The translations under genes were made by a program, and so were the position numbers. The notes under the pieces are model-generated. The model did no database searches. It had not been told where the DNA came from and was given only the letters and a program-made list of their open reading frames with translations. A stretch of DNA of 64,000 nt from Bacteroidota bacterium (GTDB lineage: Bacteria; Bacteroidota; Bacteroidia; B-17B0; Aurantibacillaceae), in assembly GCA_030684395.1 (NCBI GenBank), contig JAUXTT010000037.1, forward strand, positions 1 through 64,000, in the 5' to 3' direction. This document shows, one piece after another, positions 33,998-43,025 of the stretch. The stretch's first letter is position 1. Each line of letters begins with the position of its first letter.

Positions 33998-35155
33998 ATG
34001 AGAAAGAAGATTACCCTTTTGTTGGGGATTATAATAAGTTTTGGAATTTATTCGTGTGGAACAGAACCGGATGTGGCAGAGCTGAAAATTACAGAGGAAA
34101 TTAAAAAGATAGAATTAACAAAAGCACAGAAAGAAACTGCCTATTGTTTGGATACTTTTTTTGCCCGTCTTGCTCATAACAATGAATTTAACGGAAATGT
34201 GCTTATAGCTAAACATGATACCGTGATCTTTAAAAAGAGCTACGGTAAAAGTGATTTTTCTTCCAAGGCAAGCTTAACTGATTCTTCTCTTTTTCAACTT
34301 GCTTCAGTATCCAAAACATTTACTGCTTGTTTAACCCTGCAACTGGTTGAGCAAAAGAAACTGGATCTGGAAGATGATGTAAGAAAGTACCTGCATGGTT
34401 TTCCTTATGAAGGCATAACAATTAAATCGCTGCTTTCACATCGTTCAGGTTTATTCAATTACATTTATTTTTGTTCAGACACCATAGAAGATAAAACCAC
34501 CAAACTCAATAATGAAGATGTATTTCGATTGGTTTGTTGTGGAAAGCCTGCGCCGTATATGAAACCCGGGCAACAATTTAATTACAATAATACCAATTAT
34601 ATGTTGTTGGCCTTGATAGCTGAAAAAGCTACGGGTAAAGGATTTAAGGCTTTGTTAAAAGAAAATATTTTCGATAAATGCAAAATGATTTCTACTTTTT
34701 TTGTAGATGAATTGGGTGGGAAAAACAATGTATGCAAGGGTTATACTTTTTCGTTACGCGAAGTAGAAGGAGATATGTTTGATCATGTATGGGGTGATAA
34801 AGGTATTTATACAACAAGCGGCGACCTTTTTCTTTTTGAAGAAGCATACTTTTCCGGGAAACTGATCTCTACAAAGATGATGGAACAAGCACTGCAACCT
34901 TACAGCGATGAACGCAAACTGAACAATTACGGTTTTGGCTGGAGAATGAAGAATTTTAATTCTGATGAAAAACTAATTTATCATAATGGTTGGTGGCATG
35001 GTTTCCGAACTGCTTTGCAGCGTAGGTTAAAAGACGGAACGGTAATTATTATTCTAAGCAACCGCCTAAATAAATCAGTTTACCACACATGGAAGATCTT
35101 TAATTGCATTGATGGTAAGGTTATTGAAGAGAAAGAAGAAGAAGGGGAGGAGTAA
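33998..35155 (+). CDS. Serine hydrolase, beta-lactamase/class C-like lipoprotein
   Basis: The 385-residue protein has a lipobox (FGIYSCG, Cys20). The class C beta-lactamase fold follows: SVSK (Ser103, Lys106), the Tyr motif in FNYNNTNYMLL (around residue 190), and HNGWWHG near residue 330 replacing the KTG box. Such proteins are esterases, D-amino peptidases or DD-peptidases more often than beta-lactamases. The ATG at 33998 is preferred to the TTG directly before it. The C-terminus ends in a run of glutamates. It is monocistronic. Confidence 0.85.
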   Translation: MRKKITLLLGIIISFGIYSCGTEPDVAELKITEEIKKIELTKAQKETAYCLDTFFARLAHNNEFNGNVLIAKHDTVIFKKSYGKSDFSSKASLTDSSLFQLASVSKTFTACLTLQLVEQKKLDLEDDVRKYLHGFPYEGITIKSLLSHRSGLFNYIYFCSDTIEDKTTKLNNEDVFRLVCCGKPAPYMKPGQQFNYNNTNYMLLALIAEKATGKGFKALLKENIFDKCKMISTFFVDELGGKNNVCKGYTFSLREVEGDMFDHVWGDKGIYTTSGDLFLFEEAYFSGKLISTKMMEQALQPYSDERKLNNYGFGWRMKNFNSDEKLIYHNGWWHGFRTALQRRLKDGTVIIILSNRLNKSVYHTWKIFNCIDGKVIEEKEEEGEE

Positions 35156-35169
35156 GGTGATCAAAGAAG

Positions 35170-35571
35170 TTATTTCTGCGTAATCTTTCGATAAGCCACT
35201 TCGTCTCCATACTCAATGAAATCTTTGTGATGATGAGGTTCCATAAATTCAGGGTCTTTTTGATGTTTTATTCCACACCAGTATTTTTCTGTTTCGCCTG
35301 CAATTGCTGCAGTATAGTGTAATACACCATTTGCATAACCGCAATACATACAATTCACTTTTTCTACTATGTTTAAATAGGATAATTTGTGCCTGTCTAT
35401 CTTAATGTATTTCTTTCTTCTTACATAAGGAATATCATATGCTGCAAAACAAATGCGATGGTATATTTCTACCCACACATCGAGTATAATTACCGGGACA
35501 ATTAAGCTATAGATAAATGGCATTACAAGGATGTGATAAAGCAAACGGTCTTTGTTTTGTTGAGATTTCAT
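35170..35571 (-). CDS. Uncharacterised membrane protein with CxxC motifs
   Basis: The 133-residue protein has one long hydrophobic helix region (residues 10-35), a basic stretch, and a Cys/His-rich C-terminal half: NCMYCGYANG, then EKYWCGIKHQ and EPHHHKDF. Two or more cysteines plus the histidines look like a metal-binding site. I recall similar conserved hypothetical proteins but no function. It stands convergent with the serine hydrolase and separate from higA. Confidence 0.65.
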   Translation of the reverse strand: MKSQQNKDRLLYHILVMPFIYSLIVPVIILDVWVEIYHRICFAAYDIPYVRRKKYIKIDRHKLSYLNIVEKVNCMYCGYANGVLHYTAAIAGETEKYWCGIKHQKDPEFMEPHHHKDFIEYGDEVAYRKITQK

Positions 35572-35726
35572 AAGTTTATACCTGATTCAATTGAATAATA
35601 GAAATTGTTTTGATGAGGAACCAAAATTAGAAATTTGCACAAATTACAGATAAGCTAAAAAGGGCTTCTAGCTTATTTCGAATCAGATAGGCTAAATGGG
35701 GTTAGGAAGAGGTGTGCACCTCTATT

Positions 35727-36026
35727 TTATGCGGCTTTACGATTGTATGCAAGTATGGATTTGAAATCAGTCTTCTTCGAATTTCTTTCTTCTTCCAAAT
35801 CATAATCATCCTGTAAACCCAGCCAAAATTTCGGAGAGTTACCGAAGTAAAGAGATAATCTTAAAGCAGTATCAGCCGTAATTCTTCTGTTTCCTTTCAG
35901 AATTTCACTTACACGGGTTTGTGGAATGCCAATGTCTTTGGATAAACGATAAGCAGTTATTTCAAGAGGAATTAGAAACTCTTCCTGCAAAATTTCACCC
36001 GGATGTATGTTTTTTAATTTTGACAT
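35727..36026 (-). CDS. higA: HigA-type antitoxin
   Basis: The 99-residue protein opens NIHPGEILQEEFLIPLEI, the HigA/VapI signature, and has an XRE helix-turn-helix (TAYRLSKDIGIPQTRVSEILKGNRRIT) followed by RLSLYFGNSPKFWLGLQDDYDLEEE. It binds its own promoter and the HigB toxin. It follows an N-truncated higB by 11 bases, so its partner is probably inactive here. In host-inverted HigBA modules the toxin comes first, as in this locus. Confidence 0.9.
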   Translation of the reverse strand: MSKLKNIHPGEILQEEFLIPLEITAYRLSKDIGIPQTRVSEILKGNRRITADTALRLSLYFGNSPKFWLGLQDDYDLEEERNSKKTDFKSILAYNRKAA

Positions 36027-36037
36027 TTTCCTTCCTT

Positions 36038-36232
36038 TTAATGATAATCTACTATTTCAACCTCTGATGCGTTTCCGTTACTCCATTTAAAAATGATTCT
36101 CCATTGGTTATTGATCCTTATGGAATAAAACTCTTTTAAATTCCCTTTTAGTTTCTCTAATCTGTTGGAAGGTGGAATCAGATGAGGAGTGATTTTACAC
36201 CCCGATACTTTGCATTTGTTTTTGTTCCTCAA
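36038..36232 (-). pseudogene. higB: Truncated HigB toxin
   Basis: The frame from 36181 to 36038 encodes PPSNRLEKLKGNLKEFYSIR followed by INNQWRIIFKW and VEIVDYH, the C-terminal half of a RelE/HigB toxin. A normal HigB has about 92 residues; here only about 47 are HigB-like. Upstream the frame carries 17 unrelated codons with a TTG as the only start. The N-terminal half is not found nearby, so a deletion or insertion has replaced it. Confidence 0.75.
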
Positions 36233-36359
36233 GTAATCTTTTTAATTCTTTTAATTCTTCCTTGTCAACAACAAACGTTTTCGACCATTTGTCATGCCAG
36301 TGACGTATGATGTTCTGAATTTTTTCTCCGTGAGATCTGTAATTTTTAGCATATTTCAA
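36195..36359 (-). CDS. Small ORF of unknown function, 54 residues
   Basis: A TTG-initiated frame encodes a basic, helical protein with HGEKIQNIIRHWHDKWSKTF and a Leu/Lys/Glu heptad region (ELKELKRLLEEQKQ) that could be a short coiled coil. It overlaps the truncated higB by 38 bases. The heptad region suggests a real peptide or the tail of a longer ancestral gene cut on its 5' side. I do not recognise it. Confidence 0.35.
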   Translation of the reverse strand: MKYAKNYRSHGEKIQNIIRHWHDKWSKTFVVDKEELKELKRLLEEQKQMQSIGV

Positions 36360-36363
36360 TTTT

Positions 36364-36405
36364 TTATTCCATCAACTTCCGCAATATTTCCTGAGCCGAA
36401 GTCCA
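36364..36405 (-). pseudogene. Second copy of the methylmalonyl-CoA mutase 3' end
   Basis: On the minus strand this short frame ends in TSAQEILRKLME and a stop. The real mutase ends in [12 protein letters not shown]. Seventeen bases (36386-36402) match 37559-37575 exactly, and the following codons differ at only a few positions, in the same orientation and ending at the same place. The PDDEXK gene lies between the two copies. Confidence 0.65.
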
Positions 36406-36422
36406 TTCAAATTTAGAAACTT

Positions 36423-37493
36423 CTAATCATTATCTTCAAACAATTCATGCAGTTTCTGTTGCAATATTTTTTTGTCAGGTAATTGGGTTTTGTATTCTGC
36501 AACCATTGTTGGAGAAAGGCTTCTACTCATTGCGTATTCTACAACTTCACTGTCTTTATCTTTGCAAAGTAATATCCCAATACTTGGATTTTCATGTTGT
36601 TTTTTTACGTCCCTATCCAAGGCTTCTAAATAAAAATTTAACTGACCAAGTTGCTCCGGCTTGAATTTATCGGTTTTTAATTCAAATGCAACTAAGCATT
36701 GCAAACCTCTATGATAAAACACCAAATCAATAAAAAAATCGCTTTTCCCTACCTGAACTTTAAATTCTTCACCAATGTACAAAAAGTCTTTGCCTAACTC
36801 AAGAATAAAATTCTTCATTTGTTTTATTAAACCTTTTTGTAAATCACTTTCTGTATGTGGTTCCGGAAGATTTAAGAATTCAAAAACATAGGTGTCTTTA
36901 AAAGCATTGGTGATTTCAGGGTGAAGATTATTTAATTGCGGAGAAGTCTTTTTATTCCCTAACATAGTTCTTTCAAACAGACCGCTATTTATTTGTCGGT
37001 CTAATTCCTTTACACTATAATTTTCTTTTATTGTGAGTTTTAAGTAAAATTCTCTTTCGGTTGAAGTTTTGGTTCTTCCTATTAAAGTCAGGTGATGAGT
37101 CCAGCTTACCTGAGCTAGGATGGTCGTTCGTATATCACTGATTTCCAATTGTGTCATTGACAATGACACAATTTTATTTAATTGATTTTCAGTAACTTGT
37201 AATTGTGTCATCACTGGTGACACAATTGAGTCAGATGAGTAAATTTCGTAAAACTGTTTCATTCTATAAAGCCCTCTTCGATTAAATCCTTTTAATTCGG
37301 GGTGGCTTTTTTGAATGTAATCCGCTAACTCATCAACTGTTTTTTCTCCCCAGTTAGACTCGCTTAATTGTTTATTTATGTAAGCACCAACATTCCAATA
37401 AAGGTTAACCAATTCTACATTAACAGCTTTTATTGCATTATCTCTAGATTGCTTAATGAGAAATATGATGTTGGCAAAGTGTTTTTCGGTCAT
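36423..37493 (-). CDS. YhcG/DUF1016-type PDDEXK nuclease
   Basis: The 356-residue protein has a helical DUF1016 N-terminal domain (VELVNLYWNVGAYINKQL, ELADYIQKSHPELKGFNRRGLYRMKQFYEIY) and a C-terminal PDDEXK domain (KSDFFIDLVFYHRGLQCLVAFELKTDKFKPE; the Asp and the ExK are in place). Family members are proposed nucleases tied to defence or recombination, with no settled function. Residues 85-115 contain two similar segments (IVSPVMTQLQ, IVSLSMTQLE) encoded by palindromic DNA. The gene begins 43 bases after the mutase stop and ends 18 bases before a second copy of the mutase 3' end. Confidence 0.88.
   Translation of the reverse strand: MTEKHFANIIFLIKQSRDNAIKAVNVELVNLYWNVGAYINKQLSESNWGEKTVDELADYIQKSHPELKGFNRRGLYRMKQFYEIYSSDSIVSPVMTQLQVTENQLNKIVSLSMTQLEISDIRTTILAQVSWTHHLTLIGRTKTSTEREFYLKLTIKENYSVKELDRQINSGLFERTMLGNKKTSPQLNNLHPEITNAFKDTYVFEFLNLPEPHTESDLQKGLIKQMKNFILELGKDFLYIGEEFKVQVGKSDFFIDLVFYHRGLQCLVAFELKTDKFKPEQLGQLNFYLEALDRDVKKQHENPSIGILLCKDKDSEVVEYAMSRSLSPTMVAEYKTQLPDKKILQQKLHELFEDND
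37146..37226. repeat. Two palindromic repeats inside the PDDEXK gene
   Basis: At 37146-37172 thirteen-base arms (AATTGTGTCATTG and complement) flank one base. At 37200-37226 ten-base arms (AATTGTGTCA and complement) flank seven bases. The outer ten bases of the arms are identical in both. Each encodes a copy of an IVS..MTQL peptide. Confidence 0.85.
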
Positions 37494-37536
37494 AATTTCG
37501 GTTAGCAGTTTGGTTTTACTTTATATGTATCTCAAA

Positions 37537-39660
37537 TTACGCCATCAACTTCTTCAAGATTTCCTGAGCCGAAGTAGCAATTATTGTTCCCGGTCCAAAT
37601 ACAAAAGACACACCTGCTTTAAACAAGAAATCATAATCCTGTTGCGGAATTACTCCACCGGCAACAATCATGATGTCTTCTCTTCCGTATTTTTTTAGTT
37701 CTGCAATTACAGTTGGGATCAACGTTTTATGCCCCGCCGCTAAACTCGATACACCTAAAATATGCACGTCGTTCTCAACGGCTTGTTTAGCAGCTTCTGC
37801 AGGCGTTTGAAATAATGGACCGATATCAACATCAAAACCTAAGTCAGCAAAACTGGTGGCAATTACTTTTGCTCCACGGTCGTGCCCATCTTGTCCCATT
37901 TTTGCGATCATAATACGTGGACGACGTCCTTCTTTTACTGCAAACTCATCTGCAAGTTTTCTTGCTTCTGCAAAATTTTTATCCATAGAAATTTCTTTTG
38001 AATACACTCCCGAAATAGAACGAATGCGAGCCTGATAACGGCCATATATTTTCTCCAAAGCATAAGAGATCTCACCTAATGTAGCTCTTGCTCTTGCAGC
38101 ATTAATCCCTAATTCTAATAAATTGCCTGTTTGGTTCTTCGCTGCTTCTGTCAATGCATCTAAAGCTACCTGAACTTTAGCAGGATCTCTCTCAGCTTTT
38201 AGTTTTGCTAAACGTTCTAATTGCTGTGTGCGAACTTTTGCATTATCAACATCTAATATTTCTATATTCGATTTTTCATCGGTAATGTAATTGTTAACAC
38301 CTACGATCACATCTTTTCCGCTGTCAATACGAGCTTGTTTACGGGCTGCCGCTTCTTCAATACGCATCTTAGGAATGCCGGTTTCTATAGCCTTTGCCAT
38401 TCCACCCAAAGCTTCTACTTCCTCGATCAACTTCCAGGCTTTTTCAGCAATTTGTTGAGTTAAGTATTCTACATAATAAGAACCACCCCAGGGATCAACC
38501 ACATTACAAATATCAGTTTCCTGTTGCAATACAATTTGTGTGTTACGTGCAATACGAGCGCTGAAATCTGTTGGTAAAGCAATGGCTTCATCCAATGCAT
38601 TGGTATGCAAACTTTGTGTGTGTCCCATAGCTGCAGCCAATGCTTCCACACAGGTACGGGTAACATTATTAAAAGGATCCTGCTCTGTTAAACTCCATCC
38701 GCTTGTTTGACAATGTGTACGCAAAGCCATCGATTTAGCATTCTTAGGGTCAAATTGTTTTACGATCTTCGCCCACAACATACGTGCAGCACGCATTTTG
38801 GCGATCTCCATAAAATGGTTCATCCCAATAGCCCAAAAGAAAGACAAACGAGGAGCGAAAGAATCAATATCCAAACCGGCTTTTATGCCGATACGAATGT
38901 ATTCTAATCCATCAGCCAATGTGTATGCTAATTCAATATCCGCTGTAGCTCCTGCTTCCTGCATGTGATAACCACTAATAGAGATAGAATTGAACTTTGG
39001 CATTTTTTGAGAAGTGAATTCAAAAATATCAGCGATAATTCGCATCGATGCTTCCGGATGATAGATATATGTGTTACGCACCATGAACTCTTTCAAAATA
39101 TCATTCTGAATAGTGCCACTCAGTTTATCCATACTCACACCTTGTTCTTCTGCAGCAACAATATAAAACGAAAGGATCGGAAGTACAGCACCATTCATGG
39201 TCATACTCACACTCATTTCATCCAAAGGAATTTGATCGAATAATACTTTCATATCAAGTATAGAATCAATAGCAACACCTGCTTTTCCAACATCACCAAC
39301 TACACGTTCGTGATCACTGTCATAACCACGATGAGTTGCTAAATCAAATGCAACCGATAAACCTTTTTGTCCCGCCGCTAAATTTCTTCTGTAAAAAGCA
39401 TTACTTTCTTCTGCTGTACTAAAACCCGCATATTGCCTGATGGTCCAGGGGTTTTGTACATACATACTGCTATATGGTCCACGCAAAAAAGGGGCAATAC
39501 CTGCAGCAAAATTTATGTGCTCTGCATTCTTTACATCTTCTTTGGTGAAAGTGTTCTTTACTTCAATTCCTTCCGCAGTTTGAAATTTATCATTTCTTGT
39601 TTCTTGTTTCAGATTTTTGTGGACTGAAGAATATTTTATTTTAGAAAAATCTTTACGCAT
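37537..39660 (-). CDS. scpA: Methylmalonyl-CoA mutase, large (catalytic) subunit
   Basis: The protein is 707 residues. The TIM-barrel substrate domain (residues about 40-540) has the CoA-binding [21 protein letters not shown] segment, the [19 protein letters not shown] region and [11 protein letters not shown]. The C-terminal cobalamin domain has the ligand motif DGHDRG in [15 protein letters not shown], with VSSLAAGH and [11 protein letters not shown]. It interconverts methylmalonyl-CoA and succinyl-CoA using adenosylcobalamin. It is 20 bases after the small-subunit gene. Its last 12 residues are echoed after the PDDEXK gene. Confidence 0.95.
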   Translation of the reverse strand: MRKDFSKIKYSSVHKNLKQETRNDKFQTAEGIEVKNTFTKEDVKNAEHINFAAGIAPFLRGPYSSMYVQNPWTIRQYAGFSTAEESNAFYRRNLAAGQKGLSVAFDLATHRGYDSDHERVVGDVGKAGVAIDSILDMKVLFDQIPLDEMSVSMTMNGAVLPILSFYIVAAEEQGVSMDKLSGTIQNDILKEFMVRNTYIYHPEASMRIIADIFEFTSQKMPKFNSISISGYHMQEAGATADIELAYTLADGLEYIRIGIKAGLDIDSFAPRLSFFWAIGMNHFMEIAKMRAARMLWAKIVKQFDPKNAKSMALRTHCQTSGWSLTEQDPFNNVTRTCVEALAAAMGHTQSLHTNALDEAIALPTDFSARIARNTQIVLQQETDICNVVDPWGGSYYVEYLTQQIAEKAWKLIEEVEALGGMAKAIETGIPKMRIEEAAARKQARIDSGKDVIVGVNNYITDEKSNIEILDVDNAKVRTQQLERLAKLKAERDPAKVQVALDALTEAAKNQTGNLLELGINAARARATLGEISYALEKIYGRYQARIRSISGVYSKEISMDKNFAEARKLADEFAVKEGRRPRIMIAKMGQDGHDRGAKVIATSFADLGFDVDIGPLFQTPAEAAKQAVENDVHILGVSSLAAGHKTLIPTVIAELKKYGREDIMIVAGGVIPQQDYDFLFKAGVSFVFGPGTIIATSAQEILKKLMA

Positions 39661-39680
39661 CTTATATAATGTCAGTTTCG

Positions 39681-41036
39681 TTATGCATTTACAGTTTGAT
39701 CAGAAAATAGCTCGTTGGTTAATGAAAGAGCTTCTATGCCTTTTGAATTAGTTCTTTTTACTTTTAAATTCTTGGGAGCATCTTTCGCATTAGGAAATTT
39801 ATTCACTCCAATCAAAACACGTTTACCGCTTTTATATAATTCCACCAATTGCTTTGCTTGCTGATCAATTGATTTTTTTAATTCACCGGCTTCAAATGTC
39901 TTGATCAATCCACCATTGCTTTCAATTTCCTGAAATGAGTTCCAGGCTTGCTCAGCAATTTGTTCCGATAAAGTTTCAATATAAAAAGACCCGGTAGCTA
40001 CGTCAGCTACTTTATTCAAATAAGCTTCTTCTTTAAATATCAATTGTTGGTTACGGCTCATGCGTGAACTAAACGCATCACCACCATTTACGTTTTCATT
40101 AAAACTATGCACCACCAAACTATTACATCCGCCTAATGCTGCAGCCATTCCCGAAATACTATCGCGTAACAAATTAGTATAGCTGTCAAATTGAGAACGA
40201 TAAATTCCACTTGTTTCACAATGTAGATGTAATTGTGGTTTTATGTCATAGGTTTCAAAAACAAGAGTAGTCAATTTTCGGAATGCTCTTAGCTTGGCAA
40301 TTTCTTCAAAAAAATCAGTCCCGGTTGAAAGTGTGATTTGTATTTTTTCGGCGGACTTAATTTGTTTATTCCTGTTCAACCAATTTAAGTATTCATTCAG
40401 GTGTGCTAAAGCGCAGGCTAATTCATAAGAAGAAGTTGCACCTGCGTTTTGGTAAATACTTCCATCTACACAAATATTATAAATGCCTTTCGTGTTTTGA
40501 GTATTCAATAAAAAAGTAAGTTGCTCTTCTTTTCCATTTAGTGCTTTGATTCCTGAATGAACATAATTTCCAATGGTATCGTGTGCGATAGAACAATTTA
40601 GTTGGTCAAGTGATGAATTAACTGAGGTCAGATAATTTTTGAAGCCGGTTACGAATGCAGCAATATTTTCTTTTACGATAAACTGAAGGTAGATATGCTG
40701 AACAGAAATGTCTTTTAATAAAATGGCGAAATCATACTGTTTATCAATCACAAAACAAAGTCCGGAAACTCCATTTTGTAATCCTTCTAAAGCTTCCTTA
40801 TTTGCTGCTTTTTCATTTTTTACAATAATTCTTGCGCAAATTTCCCAATCCGAAGAAGTAAAAAGAGGGAAAGCCTGATGAGCCCAATCCTCTTTAGTAT
40901 AAAAAGGCTTTATGTTAATTCCGTTGCGGTCTGTTTTTACCAACGAATCAAACGGAATCCCCTTCAGGTCTTTTTCAATCCTTGCTTTCCATTCGTTAGC
41001 ACTTACAGCTTTAAATTCACTAAACAATTTCTCCAT
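39681..41036 (-). CDS. mutA: Methylmalonyl-CoA mutase, small subunit
   Basis: The 451-residue protein is related to the barrel of the large subunit ([50 protein letters not shown]) but lacks the C-terminal cobalamin domain and is not catalytic. It pairs with the large subunit in a heterodimer, as in Propionibacterium. The gene is the first of the mutase operon and ends 20 bases before scpA. The short length, compared with about 620 residues in Actinobacteria, is common in Bacteroidota. Confidence 0.9.
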   Translation of the reverse strand: MEKLFSEFKAVSANEWKARIEKDLKGIPFDSLVKTDRNGINIKPFYTKEDWAHQAFPLFTSSDWEICARIIVKNEKAANKEALEGLQNGVSGLCFVIDKQYDFAILLKDISVQHIYLQFIVKENIAAFVTGFKNYLTSVNSSLDQLNCSIAHDTIGNYVHSGIKALNGKEEQLTFLLNTQNTKGIYNICVDGSIYQNAGATSSYELACALAHLNEYLNWLNRNKQIKSAEKIQITLSTGTDFFEEIAKLRAFRKLTTLVFETYDIKPQLHLHCETSGIYRSQFDSYTNLLRDSISGMAAALGGCNSLVVHSFNENVNGGDAFSSRMSRNQQLIFKEEAYLNKVADVATGSFYIETLSEQIAEQAWNSFQEIESNGGLIKTFEAGELKKSIDQQAKQLVELYKSGKRVLIGVNKFPNAKDAPKNLKVKRTNSKGIEALSLTNELFSDQTVNA

Positions 41037-41171
41037 GAAACAATAAGTTTTCCTTAGTTTTTAAATACGTTCCAAAGTTAAATTTTTAAATCTATTTTTG
41101 CTCGTCGAAAAAGCCAAACTAAAGCTAAACTTGCTACACTTTTTTAACTAAAAATATTTTTGAAAAGCTCA

Positions 41172-42062
41172 ATGATCGGAAAGAATAAAATACACGCTCT
41201 GCTTTGCGGGATTTTCGCATTGATTGGCTTTTATTCCTGCACTAAAAAGGAGCTTCGTGAAGATGGATTTTCTGTTGCCGATAACGGTTTGTATTATAAA
41301 TTGTGTGAGATTGGAGAGGGGCAAAAAAATCCGGAAGAAGGTGATCTGGTGCTTTTAAATGTAAATTTCAGAACACAAAAAGATTCCTTGTTTTTTGATT
41401 CCCGACACAATGCCTGGATGGGGTATTTTTTAAAAGTGGATAATTCAAAAAGAGGTTTTCAAAGTTACCTGGATGCTATGCTGGAAGGTGATAGCCTTGT
41501 TTTTATGGTAAACAGCAAAGTGTTTTTTAGGGAGGTTTTTGATTCGGAACTCCCTTTTTTCTCCAAAAACGACACCATTGTAAAAGCGGAAATAAGGTTG
41601 ATGGCAATTATGGATAGTTCTGAAATGAATGCATATAACTATAGTAAGTTGTTGGAATTGAAGGAGAACAGTGTAAACGAAGGAGAACAAATCTTAAATT
41701 TTGCTAAAGCCAATTGGAAGGAATTTGATAGTATACCTGAACAATTATTGTTTAAAAAGTTAATATCTACAAAGGATTCATCCGTTATAGAAGGAAAAAC
41801 AGTATCCATAAAATATACCGGATTCTTTTTAGACGGGCGTATATTTGATAATGCCCAATCCTCTAAACCATTTGATTTTACTTATGGTTCGCAGCAACAA
41901 TTGCTTCCCGGACTGCAAATTGCTTTGGGAGTGATGCATAAAGGCGAAATAGCAAAATTTATATTACCTTCGCACCTTGCTTTTGGCGAACAGGGAAGTA
42001 GCGGAATAGTTCCTCCTTATGCACCTTTAGTATACGAAGTAGAAGTGGTAGATGTAAAATAA
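41172..42062 (+). CDS. FKBP-type peptidyl-prolyl isomerase lipoprotein
   Basis: The 296-residue protein has a lipobox (LIGFYSCT) and a C-terminal FKBP domain (KTVSIKYTGFFLDGRIFD, SSKPFDFTYGSQQQLLPG, FILPSHLAFGEQGSSGIVPPYAPLVYEVE). The N-terminal 150 residues contain a second, degenerate FKBP-like region (LVLLNVNFRTQKDSLFFDSRH). This resembles GldI-type lipoproteins that assist folding of envelope or motility proteins. It starts at ATG 41172; a TTG lies four codons earlier. It is the first of three adjacent prolyl isomerase genes (15 and 19-base gaps). Confidence 0.85.
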   Translation: MIGKNKIHALLCGIFALIGFYSCTKKELREDGFSVADNGLYYKLCEIGEGQKNPEEGDLVLLNVNFRTQKDSLFFDSRHNAWMGYFLKVDNSKRGFQSYLDAMLEGDSLVFMVNSKVFFREVFDSELPFFSKNDTIVKAEIRLMAIMDSSEMNAYNYSKLLELKENSVNEGEQILNFAKANWKEFDSIPEQLLFKKLISTKDSSVIEGKTVSIKYTGFFLDGRIFDNAQSSKPFDFTYGSQQQLLPGLQIALGVMHKGEIAKFILPSHLAFGEQGSSGIVPPYAPLVYEVEVVDVK

Positions 42063-42076
42063 TTTAATCGAAAAAA

Positions 42077-43006
42077 ATGAATAAAATGTTAATGGCGGCC
42101 GCAGGAGTAGCTGCAATTTTTGTAAGCTCTTGTAGCAGTGGCGATGATCGTTTTCCCGGATTTGAGAAAACAGAAACAGGTATCTATTATCAGAAACATG
42201 TAGAAGGTGATGAAGCAAAAATCTTGAATGAAGGTGATGTGGTTTTTATTTCTCAGGTAATGTACACCGATAAAGATTCACTGCTTTTTGATTCAAGAAA
42301 AATGGATAAGGCGCAGGGACCATATGCGGTTAAAATTGGTAAAGCACTTTATGCAGGCGATATGTTTGACGCAATTAAGATGATGCACGTTGGTGATAGT
42401 ATGACTTTTTGTTTGAATGCGAAAGAGATGTGGGACAAAGCCTACAAACAACCACTTCCGGCATGGATGGATTCAACTTCATACTTAAAATACAGTATTA
42501 AGGTTGATAGCGTATATGGGAAAGAAAAAGTTGCTGAAATAGAAAAGCAACAGGAAGAAATGTACAAAAAGCAAATGGCCATGCAGGAGGAGATGATGAA
42601 ACAGTATGGAGCGATGGAAGACAGCTTATTGAATAGCTATTTAAAAAAGAATAAGGTTAATGTAAAACCAACTGAATCAGGTTTATATTTCATGGAAACA
42701 AAAAAGGGTTCAGGACCTAAAATTCAGGCAGGAGAAATGGTAACCGTGGAATACACAGGAATGTTAACCGACGGAACTGTTTTTGATAGTTCAAAAGGGC
42801 ATCCGGAGCCATTTACATTTGCAGTTGCTTCTCAACAAGTAATTCCTGCTTGGGACGAAGCTTTATTAAAAATGAGTATGGGATCAAAAGCAAAAATCGT
42901 TTGCCCGTCTAAATTAGGATACGGACCACAAGGATCAGGTCCAATTCCTCCGTTTGCCCCACTAGTGTTCGAAATGGAAGTTATTGGCATAAAATCTGCT
43001 AAGTAA
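42077..43006 (+). CDS. FKBP-type peptidyl-prolyl isomerase lipoprotein, second
   Basis: The 309-residue protein has a lipobox (FVSSCSSG). A degenerate N-terminal FKBP-like region (GDVVFISQVMYTDKDSLLFDSRK) is followed by a Gln/Met/Glu-rich helical linker (residues about 155-185) and a full FKBP domain (MVTVEYTGMLTDGTVFDSSKG, VIPAWDEALLKMSMGSKAKIVCPSKLGYGPQGSGPIPPFAPL). It shares architecture with the gene before it, so the two are probably an old duplication. It should act on proline bonds in the periplasm. Confidence 0.85.
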   Translation: MNKMLMAAAGVAAIFVSSCSSGDDRFPGFEKTETGIYYQKHVEGDEAKILNEGDVVFISQVMYTDKDSLLFDSRKMDKAQGPYAVKIGKALYAGDMFDAIKMMHVGDSMTFCLNAKEMWDKAYKQPLPAWMDSTSYLKYSIKVDSVYGKEKVAEIEKQQEEMYKKQMAMQEEMMKQYGAMEDSLLNSYLKKNKVNVKPTESGLYFMETKKGSGPKIQAGEMVTVEYTGMLTDGTVFDSSKGHPEPFTFAVASQQVIPAWDEALLKMSMGSKAKIVCPSKLGYGPQGSGPIPPFAPLVFEMEVIGIKSAK

Positions 43007-43025
43007 TAGTCAAAAATAAATAAAT

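Noticed and set aside
38965-39243. Plus-strand frames opposite the mutase gene
   Set aside because: Shadow frames of a highly conserved gene; composition is that of antisense sequence.
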